A DNA stretch of 64,000 nt, from contig DASVWC010000053.1 in NCBI GenBank assembly GCA_036389835.1, positions 12,447 through 76,446 of the forward strand, given 5' to 3'. How positions within the stretch are numbered: position 1 is the first letter of the stretch; the number at the start of each line of letters is the position of its first letter. The position numbers were made by a program, and so were the translations under genes. This document shows, piece by piece, positions 1-7,631 of this stretch. Under the pieces are notes generated by a model. It saw only the letters and a list, made by a program, of their open reading frames with translations, did not search any database and was not told the DNA's origin. This DNA comes from AC-37 sp036389835. Its GTDB lineage: Bacteria; Actinomycetota; Thermoleophilia; Solirubrobacterales; Thermoleophilaceae.

Positions 1-168
1 CTGGTGAAGGCCGGCTTCCTCACGGGCCCGATCGACGGCAAGTTCGGCAACGGGACGCTCGCGGCCGTCAAGAAGTTCCAGGCCAAGCACATCCCGCCCG
101 CCGACGGCATCGTGGCGGGCTACACCTGGGACAAGCTGGTCGAGCTGGGGCACGCACCGCCGCCGTAG
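1..168 (+). CDS. Peptidoglycan-binding domain protein, C-terminal end (partial)
   Basis: Frame 1 is open from the left edge to a TAG at 166-168, giving the last 55 residues of a protein that begins outside the window. The visible part fits one peptidoglycan-binding (PF01471-type) repeat: a leucine-rich helix, the IDGKFGNGT turn, then AAVKKFQ and a second helix ending YTWDKL. Such repeats usually anchor a cell-wall hydrolase or surface protein to murein, but the catalytic part is not visible, so the function of the whole protein is unknown. Confidence 0.75.
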   Translation: MVKAGFLTGPIDGKFGNGTLAAVKKFQAKHIPPADGIVAGYTWDKLVELGHAPPP

Positions 169-184
169 CCCCCCGGCCACCGCT

Positions 185-212
185 TTGAATCTCCTGTCCG
201 GTGCTGTACCTT
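185..212 (+). promoter_or_regulatory. Candidate promoter of the 247 secreted-protein gene
   Basis: TTGAAT at 185-190 and TACCTT at 207-212 are separated by 16 bases. TACCTT fits the actinobacterial -10 pattern TANNNT. Transcription would begin near 219, leaving a short leader with a G-rich ribosome-binding stretch just before the ATG at 247. This is a motif reading only. Confidence 0.35.
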
Positions 213-246
213 CCAGCGTGGTAGGGGAACCGAAGAGGGGGCGGGG

Positions 247-771
247 ATGAATCGGAGGACGTGTCTTCTGGCGTGTGCCGTCGCGGCGGCGTTCACGGTC
301 GTGCCGGCACGGGCGAGCGCCGCGCCGGTCGAGGACTACTCGTGCGACATCACGAGCCTGACCGTGCACGAGGAGCTCCAGACCAACAGGTCCGGGCCGT
401 TCACGGCCAGCGGCAGCGCGAACTGCTGGACCGGCGACGCCGGGCAGAAGGTCAGCACCCAGCTCAGCGCCAGCGGGACCTACCGCGCGCTGAGGTGCGG
501 CCTGCTCGACCCCGCGCAGCCGAGCTACCTGACGCTGACCGGCACGCTGACGCTCACGCCGTCGGGCTCCTCTTCGGTGAGCACAGGCGTGACGATCACG
601 ACGTCCGACGTGGCGACGGTGAACGACAGCGCCGGCACGATCTCGCTCGAGAGCGGGCAGGCGGGCTACGTGAAGGTCGACTACGGCGTCCCGGTGTTCG
701 GCGTGATCATGCGCTGCCACGGCGCGGACCCGTTCAGCCCGAGCTACACGGGCACGTTCCTGGCGAGCTGA
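247..771 (+). CDS. Small secreted protein, paralog of 28860-29390
   Basis: A 174-residue protein with a clear Sec signal peptide: Arg3-Arg4, a hydrophobic core to about residue 20, and an Ala-x-Ala cut near 24-26. The mature part is rich in Ser, Thr and Gly, contains four cysteines, and looks like an all-beta extracellular domain. It is clearly paralogous to the protein at 28860-29390: both begin the mature chain with DYSCD, share the QPSYLTLTGTL block, and share the DVAT..AGTI segment followed by SGQ. I do not recognise the family. The ATG is preceded by a G-rich Shine-Dalgarno-like stretch. The two paralogs bracket the lysis, conflict and Tc toxin block. Confidence 0.85.
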   Translation: MNRRTCLLACAVAAAFTVVPARASAAPVEDYSCDITSLTVHEELQTNRSGPFTASGSANCWTGDAGQKVSTQLSASGTYRALRCGLLDPAQPSYLTLTGTLTLTPSGSSSVSTGVTITTSDVATVNDSAGTISLESGQAGYVKVDYGVPVFGVIMRCHGADPFSPSYTGTFLAS

Positions 772-789
772 CTCGGACCCGGAGCCGCG

Positions 790-1227
790 CTACTCGGGCG
801 GCGGCGGCATCTCGACCGGCGCCGCCGGGGCCTTGACCGGCGGCCCGGCGCCGCGCCCGGTCTCGACCGATACGAGCCGCTGCGACTCGTCGACGAGCGG
901 CGGCGAGTCGCTCAGGTCCGCGTCGAGCGGAGTGCCGTCGCGGCGGTAGCTCCGGCACCGCCGCAGGAACGCCTCCGCGCGCACGACGTCGAGCACGCGC
1001 GTGCAGGCCTCCGCGTAGCCGTCGAAGTCGTCCCCGAAGTCGCCGGGGTCGGGCTGGCCGCCCGTCTTGGCCAGGCGCGCCGCGAGCTCCCCGTGGTAGG
1101 GCGCGTAGTTGTCGCCGAGCTCGCGGACCATGGCCGGAACGGCGCCGGCCGCCTGGAGCTCGCCCGCCCGGCCCGGGAACTCGAACCGCTCGAGGCCGAA
1201 CACGTGCATGGCCGGGAGCTCGCTCAT
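790..1227 (-). CDS. Hypothetical protein, last gene of the GH5-like operon
   Basis: A 145-residue protein with no family I recognise. It starts at the ATG at 1227, which overlaps the stop of the upstream hydrolase gene as ATGA and so is probably translationally coupled. The N-terminal half is moderately hydrophobic, the middle is acidic and aromatic with two cysteines near residues 78 and 90, and the tail is rich in Pro and Ala, ending in four prolines and a Glu. There is no signal peptide or membrane segment. A longer open frame runs on to 2520 in this phase, but it is the shadow of the hydrolase gene. Confidence 0.6.
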   Translation of the reverse strand: MSELPAMHVFGLERFEFPGRAGELQAAGAVPAMVRELGDNYAPYHGELAARLAKTGGQPDPGDFGDDFDGYAEACTRVLDVVRAEAFLRRCRSYRRDGTPLDADLSDSPPLVDESQRLVSVETGRGAGPPVKAPAAPVEMPPPPE

Positions 1228-2471
1228 AGGAGGTCCCGCCAGGTCGAGTAGAGGGGCTTCGCGCTGCCCTGCTGCCGGGTCGGAGTCTCCTGGAAGTCGC
1301 GCCGGATCCCGTACTTGAGCTGGGTGCCGGCCCGGTCGTTGATCGTGTGCTGCGTCCACACGAGCGCCCACGAACGCTGCTTCAACTGGCCCCACATGCT
1401 CTGGACCTTCGAGTTCTGGTCGTTCTCCAGCGCCGTCACCTCGGCGGCGGTCTTGTTCGTGACGTCGTACGGCCGCCCGCCCTCGGTCAGCCAGACGTTC
1501 CCCTCGGCGACGGTCTTCCAGTTCCTCGCGATCAGACGCGACCGGACCGTGTCGAGGTAGGTGCAGTTCCCGTTGGTCGTGTCGCGGTAGTTGTGGTGGC
1601 TCCAGGCGAAGTAGAGCGGCGCCGGGTTCCAGCCCTGCACGTTGTCGAGGACCGCGTTGGTGAAGTTGAGATAGCTCATCGTCTCGCGCGTCCCGTTGAC
1701 GTACACGTCGTCGGGCTTGTCCGCCGTCGCCGGACCGACCATGACCTGCCCGGTGCTGTTCCACCCGTGGAACACGGCGTTGTCGCGGGCGCTCTTCATC
1801 ATCGTCGCGACGCGGCAGCCGGCGTAGCCGTCGAGCGGCCAGCAGCCCTGGTCCTTCTGCGCGTTCGGCTCGTTGATGATCTCGAGGCCGTACACCGCGG
1901 CGCCGTAGGGATTGCCGTAGATGTTGCTGCTCGTGGGGCCGGAGCCGTCCCCGCGCGCCGCGACTCCCGCCCTGTACCGGCAGATGAGGTAGATGATCCA
2001 GATGCCCCAGGGCGACGCCGGATCGAGGTTGTCCGGGAACTTGTACTCGGGGCCCTTGCCGGTGTTCGGCTCCGAGGCGGTCCACGGCACCCACGCGCCG
2101 TTCGGGTTGGCGTTCTTCGACCAGGTGGGCGTCCGCGCGTCGTTGACCAGGATCACCGGCACGCCGTCCGCGTTCGCCTGGCCGATGATGTGGTCGAGGT
2201 GAGCGAAGTAGTCCCGGGTCGGGCTGGTGCCGCTCAGGTAGTTGAACGTCTCCTCCCAGCCGGTCGGGAGCCGGCCGTACTGGGCCCAGAAGTTCTGCTG
2301 GCAGTCGTACCACGACACCCACGGCCGCAGCCAGTGGCTGCCCTGCCACGCCAGCACGTCGGTTCGGTTGCCGAAGTAGTTGTAGTCGTTGATGTGCGCG
2401 CCCGCCGAGTTGTCGGGGTGCTGGATCACGTCGTGGCCCGCGAGCGAGAGCATCTTGTAGGGGGGCGGCAT
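1224..2471 (-). CDS. Glycoside hydrolase-like protein (GH5/clan GH-A type)
   Basis: A 415-residue protein with features of a (beta/alpha)8 retaining glycosidase. LEIINEP places the likely acid/base Glu at 201 after the clan-typical Asn200, and NVWLTEGG places a likely nucleophile at Glu330. Aromatic residues (WVSWYD, FAWSHHNY) fit a sugar cleft. No signal peptide is visible, which is unusual for a polysaccharide-degrading enzyme. The start ATG at 2471 overlaps the stop of the preceding Tat-signal gene (TGATG), and its own stop overlaps the next start, so the three genes form one coupled operon. The substrate cannot be read from the sequence, and the GH family number is tentative. Confidence 0.75.
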   Translation of the reverse strand: MPPPYKMLSLAGHDVIQHPDNSAGAHINDYNYFGNRTDVLAWQGSHWLRPWVSWYDCQQNFWAQYGRLPTGWEETFNYLSGTSPTRDYFAHLDHIIGQANADGVPVILVNDARTPTWSKNANPNGAWVPWTASEPNTGKGPEYKFPDNLDPASPWGIWIIYLICRYRAGVAARGDGSGPTSSNIYGNPYGAAVYGLEIINEPNAQKDQGCWPLDGYAGCRVATMMKSARDNAVFHGWNSTGQVMVGPATADKPDDVYVNGTRETMSYLNFTNAVLDNVQGWNPAPLYFAWSHHNYRDTTNGNCTYLDTVRSRLIARNWKTVAEGNVWLTEGGRPYDVTNKTAAEVTALENDQNSKVQSMWGQLKQRSWALVWTQHTINDRAGTQLKYGIRRDFQETPTRQQGSAKPLYSTWRDLL

Positions 2472-2968
2472 CAGGCGGCTCCGTAGGACGCTTGGACGAG
2501 CGTGATCGTGGTTCCCGCATCCGGGAGGGTGCCGGGCGGTGAGAACGGCTGGCGCGCGATCAGCACGGCATCCATGATCTGCGGGCAGAGCTCGTCGCCG
2601 TTCGCGCCCGTGTGCCGTGCGATCGTCCGCAGGCGGCCGGCTCGCGTGCGCGAGGCGAACGACCCGGGCTTGCCCTCGTCGAGCGCATCGAGCGTGTAAT
2701 CGAGCTGGCGCCTCACGAACGCATCCTCCCCCTGGTACCGCGCGGCGAAGGCGTCGGTGACCTTCGGAACGCGGTCGCGGTCGATGTCGGAGTGGAGCTC
2801 GGCGACGGCGTCCACGAGGCCTGCGTATGTGCCGCGCCGCCGCTCGCTGAGCGCATCCGCCGCGAGCGCGTTCGCCACCAGCCCGTTGCCGGCGAGCCCG
2901 GCCAGCGAGACGGCGCCGACCATCGTTCCGGTACGGGTGATGAACGCCCTTCGTGTCAATTCGGCCAT
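2471..2968 (-). CDS. Tat-exported small protein, first gene of the GH5-like operon
   Basis: A 165-residue protein opening with a twin-arginine signal: TRRAFI at 5-10, a hydrophobic run rich in Gly, Ala, Val and Leu to about residue 30, and an Ala-rich cleavage region. The mature part is helical and charged, with segments such as HSDIDRDRVPKVTDAFAARY. It loosely resembles the small Tat-carrying subunits that accompany Tat-exported oxidoreductases, but I cannot assign it. The ATG at 2968 has an AGAGGGGA ribosome-binding stretch upstream. A TAGGTT -10-like box lies on this strand at 3026-3021. Since the hydrolase downstream lacks a signal of its own, this protein might carry it out, which is inference only. 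Confidence 0.7.
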   Translation of the reverse strand: MAELTRRAFITRTGTMVGAVSLAGLAGNGLVANALAADALSERRRGTYAGLVDAVAELHSDIDRDRVPKVTDAFAARYQGEDAFVRRQLDYTLDALDEGKPGSFASRTRAGRLRTIARHTGANGDELCPQIMDAVLIARQPFSPPGTLPDAGTTITLVQASYGAA

Positions 2969-3032
2969 GTGCGAGTCCCCTCTGGCCGCGACCGCGAGCG
3001 TCGCGCCATCGGTATGTGCGAACCTAACCCGC

Positions 3033-4685
3033 GTGGCTTGCCACCGGCCATCCCCCATTCGGGGTGACCTCTGGCCCGCCCTCCTCCTGGCCGGCAGGGA
3101 ACGGACGCCGCTGTCGGTGTGGAACGGGCGCGCGTTCGACGAACTGAGCTGGGGCGAGCTGGCCGACCACGGCCTTCGAGCGGCGGGCGCGCTTCGCCGG
3201 CTGGGCGCGGGGGCGCGCGCCGGGGTCGTCTTCACGAACGAGATCGGCGCCCTGGCCGCGCTGCTGGGCACGTGGTTCGCGGGCGCCGCGCCGGTGTCGA
3301 TGCCGCTGCCCGCGCGCGGCGTCAGCCATGGCGCGTACCGGCGCCAGCTCGAGGCGCTGTCGCGACGCGCGGGCGTGGAGCTGCTGCTCGTGAGCGACAC
3401 GATCGCCCCGCTGCTCGGCGACACGGGCCGGGACATGCGAATCGTGCGGTTCGGAGAGCTCGCCCGGGGCTCGCCGGCCCGCCCGTCGCCGCCCTCCGGC
3501 GAGGAGGTCGTGTTCGTCCAGTGCTCGTCGGGGACGACTGGCGATCCGCAGGGGTGCGAGCTGACCGGCGCGGCCGTCGCCCGCCAGCTCGAGCTGGTCG
3601 CCGAGCGGATCGGCGCGGCGATCGACGGGCGCTACGCGAGCTGGCTCCCGCTGTCGCACGACATGGGCATGTTCGGGCTCCTCCTGGCCCTGTACGCCGA
3701 GATGCCGGCCCTTCTCAGCTCGCCCGAGCGCTTCCTGATGCGCCCGCGGAGCTGGCTCGACGACTGCGGCGACTTCGGAGCAACGCTGACCGCCGTGCCA
3801 CCGAGCGCCCTCGACCTCGCCGTGCGGGCAGCCCGCGGACGCCCGCCCGGACCCGCGCTTCGGCTGCGCACGTGCGTGGTCGGTGCCGAGCCGATCGCGT
3901 GGGACTCGCTGGCACGGTCGGTCTCCGCGCTGGGCGACCGCGGGCTCACCTGGCCCGTGCTGACCCCGGCGTACGGACTGGCGGAGGCGACCCTGGCCGT
4001 GACCATGAAGGCACCCGGCACGGTCCCGAGTGCGCTCGACCTCGACGCGGACGCGCTCGCCCGCGGCCGCGTCGCATGCCGAGCGGAGCCGGATCCGGGC
4101 ACGGTCAGGCTCGTCTCCTGCGGCTCGCCGTTGCGCGAGGTCGAGCTCGACGTCGAGGGCGACGCCGACGTGGGGACGGTCCGGATCAGCTCACCGTCGC
4201 TCGCGTCCGGCTACCTGGCCGATCCCGCCAGGACGGCCGAGGCCTTCGACGACGGCTGGCTGCGCACGAGTGACCTGGGGTTCGTCCAGGATGGGGAGCT
4301 GTACGTCGTCGGGCGCTCCGACGACGTCCTGACCCCGGGCGGGCGCAACGTGAACGCGACGCAGGTGGAGCGCGAGCTCGACCTGGACCCCGGCGTGCGC
4401 ACCGGCTGCTGCGGGCTCGTGGAGGTGGGCGCCGGAGGAGAGCGGCTGCTCGTCCTGGTGGCCGAGCGCTCGCATGCGGAGGGCCCGTCGAGCGCGGTGG
4501 CCAGCCGCCTCTCGCAGCGGGTGGGCGGGCTCCTGGGCCGTGGCCTGGATCAGTGCGTGTTCGTCCCGCGCGGGACCTTCCCGAAGACGCCGACCGGCAA
4601 GGTCCAGCGCCACCGCTGCCGCGCGATCGCGCAGGGCCTCGAGCCCGTCGGGGCCGAGCGCTTCGATCTGGAGCGCGACGGTTGA
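3033..4685 (+). CDS. Fatty acyl-AMP ligase (FAAL)-like adenylating enzyme
   Basis: An ANL-superfamily enzyme of about 550 residues that would activate a fatty acid as acyl-AMP and pass it to the ACP encoded next. Visible motifs are the phosphate loop SSGTTGDPQG, the FAAL-like block WLPLSHDMGM, the YGLAEAT adenine-binding motif, the TSDLGF hinge-region Asp, and a C-terminal PKTPTGKVQR with the catalytic Lys. It resembles the second FAAL at 56168 along its length: LWPALL here aligns with LWEPIL near that protein's start. The N-terminus is uncertain. GTG at 3033 is the last plausible start upstream of the conserved region; the longer open frame back to 2757 is antisense to the Tat gene. It overlaps the ACP stop-to-start. 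Confidence 0.85.
   Translation: MACHRPSPIRGDLWPALLLAGRERTPLSVWNGRAFDELSWGELADHGLRAAGALRRLGAGARAGVVFTNEIGALAALLGTWFAGAAPVSMPLPARGVSHGAYRRQLEALSRRAGVELLLVSDTIAPLLGDTGRDMRIVRFGELARGSPARPSPPSGEEVVFVQCSSGTTGDPQGCELTGAAVARQLELVAERIGAAIDGRYASWLPLSHDMGMFGLLLALYAEMPALLSSPERFLMRPRSWLDDCGDFGATLTAVPPSALDLAVRAARGRPPGPALRLRTCVVGAEPIAWDSLARSVSALGDRGLTWPVLTPAYGLAEATLAVTMKAPGTVPSALDLDADALARGRVACRAEPDPGTVRLVSCGSPLREVELDVEGDADVGTVRISSPSLASGYLADPARTAEAFDDGWLRTSDLGFVQDGELYVVGRSDDVLTPGGRNVNATQVERELDLDPGVRTGCCGLVEVGAGGERLLVLVAERSHAEGPSSAVASRLSQRVGGLLGRGLDQCVFVPRGTFPKTPTGKVQRHRCRAIAQGLEPVGAERFDLERDG
3048..3064. promoter_or_regulatory. Inverted-repeat motif shared with 29501-29517
   Basis: The 17-base element CCATCCCCC[AG][AT]TCGGGG occurs here and at 29501-29517, differing only at the two bracketed positions. 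The CCCC and CGGGG arms can pair. Here it lies at the start of the FAAL gene, and there it lies upstream of a flavin oxidase. It may be a regulator site or a hairpin. Confidence 0.35.
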
Positions 4686-4936
4686 CGCGCGCACCCGAAC
4701 CCGCCCACATCAGCGCCGCGGTGGCGGCGGCGGCGCTCGCGCGCGTGCTGCTGCGCCGGCACGGGCGGACCGAGCGCATCACCCCGGCCACGCGCCTGGA
4801 CTCGCTCGACCTCGAGAGCGTCGACCTGGCCGAGGTGTTCATCGAGATCGAGGACCTGACCGGCTGCGCGGCGGTCACGAACCCCATGCCGGCGCTCGAG
4901 ACCGTCGCCGACTTCGAGCGGATCGACTGCATCTGA
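4682..4936 (+). CDS. Acyl carrier protein, partner of the 3033 FAAL
   Basis: An 84-residue acyl carrier protein. The phosphopantetheine attachment Ser is most likely Ser46 in DLESVDLAEV: the Glu at +5 and Glu at +11 match the classical carrier spacing, and helix II continues as FIEIED. The TTG start at 4682 overlaps the stop of the FAAL gene, and no other start precedes the conserved part, so the two are probably co-translated. The FAAL would load it with an acyl chain. No elongating enzyme is adjacent, so this pair may supply a partner elsewhere, possibly the cluster beyond 40 kb. Confidence 0.85.
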   Translation: MTRAPEPAHISAAVAAAALARVLLRRHGRTERITPATRLDSLDLESVDLAEVFIEIEDLTGCAAVTNPMPALETVADFERIDCI

Positions 4937-4975
4937 GCCGCTGCCGCGGCGGGCGATCCGAACCGCCAGCGCCGC

Positions 4976-5431
4976 CTACAGCGTCACGTCGTCGGGGACG
5001 TGCTCCACGCCGGTCGGATCGTCGTCCTCGTCCTCGAACACGTCCTCGTTCCCGTCCAGCTCAGATTCCTCGCCGTCCTCAGCCGCCACGAACTGAAGCG
5101 ACATGGCGTCCGGGACGTGCTCCGCGCCGGCCGGGTCGCCGACCTCGTCCGCGAAGGCCTCCTCGGGCGCGGGCGGCACGCCACCGGCGCCGGCCGCCCC
5201 CGCGGCGCTACTCAGCGCGTCGGCCTCGTTGCGCTTGCCACGCAGGTAGGCATCGCCGCCGATCAGGGCGACGCCGGTGGCGATCAGCCCCCCGAGCGCC
5301 GCCGTCTTCTCGCCGGACAGCTCGATCCCGAACAGGACGAGCAGGGTGGGAATCGCCGTCAGCAACGCAGCGATGATCTGGGCGGCCGTGAGATCCGGCC
5401 GGTTCCCCCTCGTCAGGTCCCTCAAGGCCAT
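4976..5431 (-). CDS. Holin-like small membrane protein 1
   Basis: A 151-residue protein with a short charged N-terminus (PDLTAAQIIAAL), one or two hydrophobic segments between about residues 20 and 62, then a long acidic tail. The layout matches small phage-type holins. Its first ~60 residues are paralogous to the protein at 6862-7368 (shared MAL start and PD[LI]TAAQ[IV]I). The tail carries two copies of a motif, GAEHVPDAMSL and GVEHVPDDVTL, the second at the extreme C-terminus. It follows the endolysin gene by 18 bases. The holin role is inferred from topology and neighbourhood. Such a long acidic tail is unusual and may be an interaction region. Confidence 0.65.
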   Translation of the reverse strand: MALRDLTRGNRPDLTAAQIIAALLTAIPTLLVLFGIELSGEKTAALGGLIATGVALIGGDAYLRGKRNEADALSSAAGAAGAGGVPPAPEEAFADEVGDPAGAEHVPDAMSLQFVAAEDGEESELDGNEDVFEDEDDDPTGVEHVPDDVTL

Positions 5432-5449
5432 CGTCGTCCTCGCTTCCTC

Positions 5450-6865
5450 CTAGCGCCCCGTGGAGCTGAAGTGGTTCGGGTCCTGCGCGCCGAGCGCGTT
5501 GAAGATCCTCGGGGTCAGCGGACACCGTCGCATCAGCCGAGCGAACGTCACGTAATCCGACACGTCGATCGCCCCGGTCGGCTTGACGTGCTGCGAGTGG
5601 TTGGACGAGCGGCCTGCGCACCGCCCCGGACACCTGGGCTGGCCACACTTCTGGAAGCAGATCCGTTCGGAGTGGGCCGGCGCGCGGTACCCGGAGATGA
5701 GCCCACCCCTCCAGCCGTTCTCGCGAGCCCAGGAGAGGTACGGGACCAGCCAACCCGCACATGGCTTGCCGTCGAAGGTGCCGATGCCGGTGGCCGCCCT
5801 CGCCTTCTCGCGCGACTCGCGGACCGCTTCGTTGTGCCTGCGCCGCCGCTTCGCGGCGGCAGCGAGCATCGCCTCGCTGCTGTACTTCGAGCTGAACGGA
5901 TACTTGAGCCGGAGGTGGAACGCGCGGTCGTATGCGCCCGTCTGCTTCGCGACGCTGTAGCCGAGCAGGTTCTTGAGCTGGCGGATGCGGTTGCGCGTCG
6001 CGGGCCCGGGAACGCCGTCCACGTCGAGCGGCTCCATGTCGAGGAGCTTCAGGCGCCGGACGCTCTTGTTCAGGAGGCGCTGTCGCGGTCTCCAGTCGAC
6101 GTCGCCGGCCACCTTGTGCCTCGTTGCGCCGCGGGTTCGCGCCGGACCTCCCTGGGCTCGCGCCGGACTTCCGTGCGCTTTCGTCCCTCCGCCGGCGCGC
6201 CTCTGCAGCTCCGAGAATCGCACGCGCCTGTTCTCCTTCTCCCAGCCGCCCGACTCACCCTCCGCCGCGTGCTTGATCGCCGCGGCCTGGCGGGCCATCG
6301 CCCGGCGCAGGGCGCGCAGCCGGGCGATCCGCTTCTCGTTCCGCTTCATCCTGCGGATCCGGTCGTACTCCTCGCACCAGCGCCGCTCGGTCTTGCCCAG
6401 CCTGGCGATCGGATCCGCCTTGGCGCCGCCGCTTAGGAAGAGCTGGCGCTCGCGCTGGCGCCGGAAGATGAGCCCCGGCCCACCGATCCGCCACATCAGG
6501 AAGGCGTCGGCCGCCCCGTGCCGGTCGCCGGCGTTCAGCTTGCGGAGCACGGTCGACGAGGCGAATCCGTTGATGCCGATGTTGAAGACGAGCGAGACCA
6601 GCGCGTTGAACTCGTTCTGGCTGAGCGGCACGCGCACGAGCCGCTCGACCGCCTGCTCGCGCGACGCGGCGTCCGCCCTGAGCAGCTTCTCCGCGTCCGC
6701 GCGCGTGAAGCCGCGGTAGCGCCGGATGTCCGCAGCCGTCACCGGCCCGCGGTGGATGAGGTGTCCTACTCCGATCGTGGCGTGGCCGGCGGAGTCGTTG
6801 TAGGGAGTCGTCCGGAGGCCCTCCTCCCGCATGAGCAATGCGATCCCCGCTGCGTCGAGCCTCAT
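5450..6865 (-). CDS. Bifunctional endolysin: GH24 lysozyme plus M15-like peptidase
   Basis: A 471-residue murein hydrolase. The N-terminal domain (about 1-150) is a phage T4-type lysozyme: Glu15, Asp24 and Thr30 have exactly the E-x8-D-x5-T spacing of the catalytic triad, within a conserved TIGVGH block. A Lys/Arg-rich linker follows, then a peptidoglycan-binding-like repeat around 240-290 (DVDGVPGPATRNRIRQLK). The C-terminus (about 365-471) resembles a D-Ala-D-Ala/VanY-type M15 peptidase, with SGYR, a likely zinc set His426, Asp434 and His465, and NHFSSTGR at the end. There is no signal peptide, consistent with release through a holin. The start overlaps the upstream holin-like gene (ATGA). 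Confidence 0.88.
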   Translation of the reverse strand: MRLDAAGIALLMREEGLRTTPYNDSAGHATIGVGHLIHRGPVTAADIRRYRGFTRADAEKLLRADAASREQAVERLVRVPLSQNEFNALVSLVFNIGINGFASSTVLRKLNAGDRHGAADAFLMWRIGGPGLIFRRQRERQLFLSGGAKADPIARLGKTERRWCEEYDRIRRMKRNEKRIARLRALRRAMARQAAAIKHAAEGESGGWEKENRRVRFSELQRRAGGGTKAHGSPARAQGGPARTRGATRHKVAGDVDWRPRQRLLNKSVRRLKLLDMEPLDVDGVPGPATRNRIRQLKNLLGYSVAKQTGAYDRAFHLRLKYPFSSKYSSEAMLAAAAKRRRRHNEAVRESREKARAATGIGTFDGKPCAGWLVPYLSWARENGWRGGLISGYRAPAHSERICFQKCGQPRCPGRCAGRSSNHSQHVKPTGAIDVSDYVTFARLMRRCPLTPRIFNALGAQDPNHFSSTGR

Positions 6866-7368
6866 GACTCGTCCTCCTCCGGTACGCCGGCCAGCTCTTC
6901 CTCCTCGATCGACAGCGCCTCGTCCTCGAGGTCGCCGACGTCGATCTCGTCGCCGAGGTCGTCGATCCCGATCTCCTCGCCGAGGTCGTCGATCCCGATC
7001 TCCTCGCCGAGGCCTCCGATCTCCGCCGCCTCGAGCGGAGCCTCGGTGAAGGCCATCTCCGCCGCCTCTGGCGGAGCCTCGCCGAAAGCGGGTGCGGCAA
7101 GCGCCGCGGGCGGCGGCTCGGGAGGTATGGCGAGCGCGGCGGCGCGGACCCTGCCCTCCCTCATGTTGCGCCCGATGCGCAGCGCGGCGTCGGCGCCGAT
7201 CAGCCCGAGACCGATCACCTTGAGGTCGTCGACCGCCTTGAGCTGGTCGGGCGAGAGGCCGATGCCGACCAGCTGGCAGACGGGCCCGACCGCCGCGGCG
7301 ATCGCGCCGATCACCTGCGCCGCCGTGATGTCCGGCCGTGGGCCGCGGAAGACGTTGAGTAGTGCCAT
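6862..7368 (-). CDS. Holin-like small membrane protein 2
   Basis: A 168-residue paralog of the 4976-5431 protein. A short N-terminus with PDITAAQVIGAI leads into hydrophobic stretches at about 18-60, then a strongly acidic tail made largely of EEIGIDDLG units. The tail owes its form to a 27-base tandem repeat in the DNA. An AGGGGG ribosome-binding run lies about 8 bases before the ATG. Its stop overlaps the endolysin start, so membrane protein and hydrolase are co-translated as in phage lysis modules. No terminase, capsid or tail genes are near, so this is a stand-alone cassette and not an obvious prophage. Confidence 0.65.
   Translation of the reverse strand: MALLNVFRGPRPDITAAQVIGAIAAAVGPVCQLVGIGLSPDQLKAVDDLKVIGLGLIGADAALRIGRNMREGRVRAAALAIPPEPPPAALAAPAFGEAPPEAAEMAFTEAPLEAAEIGGLGEEIGIDDLGEEIGIDDLGDEIDVGDLEDEALSIEEEELAGVPEEDES
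6951..7012. repeat. 27-bp tandem repeat in the holin-like 2 gene
   Basis: Two perfect 27-base copies (6951-6977 and 6978-7004) are followed by the first 8 bases of a third (7005-7012). A degenerate earlier unit lies at about 6931-6950. Being a multiple of three, the unit keeps frame and repeats nine acidic residues in the protein tail, so copy number could vary without disrupting the gene. Confidence 0.85.
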
Positions 7369-7631
7369 GTCGGTCCCCCTAAGCGGTAAGGGCGCAGGCC
7401 GCTGGAGCGAGCTCGCTCTTCCTCCCGCGAGCTCCCCTCAGAGCCATTTCGAGTGATCCACCCTTGCCATGGGAAGCTTCTTCCCCCCGTTGTGCGCCTG
7501 TGACCCTCCCACATGGGGCAGGGCAAATCAAGCGCTCAAGAAATACGTCCGGAGAACCCCCGCCGCGTGACGGGCGGTACACGACGTACGGCCAGCAGTG
7601 GAAGCGGACACGGTCTTGGTTAGATTGCGGC
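7369..7631. other. Divergent intergenic region between lysis and conflict modules
   Basis: About 260 bases (304 to the main downstream start) hold no credible gene apart from the leader ORF beginning at 7632. The stretch 7524-7547 is AT-rich for this genome and contains the direct repeat TCAAGCGCTCAAG. It may include the promoter of the holin-endolysin operon, which is read leftward, but I could not identify a convincing -10 box for it. The right side carries the TAGATT box described separately. Confidence 0.4.
7621..7626 (+). promoter_or_regulatory. -10 box TAGATT ahead of the conflict-module leader ORF
   Basis: TAGATT fits TANNNT and lies five bases before the ATG at 7632, the arrangement expected for a leaderless transcript. 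No good -35 box is visible. Confidence 0.4.

Noticed and set aside
2757..3032. N-terminal extension of the FAAL gene back to ATG 2757
   Set aside because: It is antisense to the Tat-signal protein and has no homology to FAAL N-termini. The paralog at 56168 begins at the conserved LW motif.
6951..7012. CRISPR-like repeat
   Set aside because: The two units are directly adjacent with no spacers and preserve the reading frame of a protein tail.
4976..7368. Prophage remnant
   Set aside because: Only lysis-type genes are present. No terminase, capsid, tail, integrase or attachment repeats are visible nearby.
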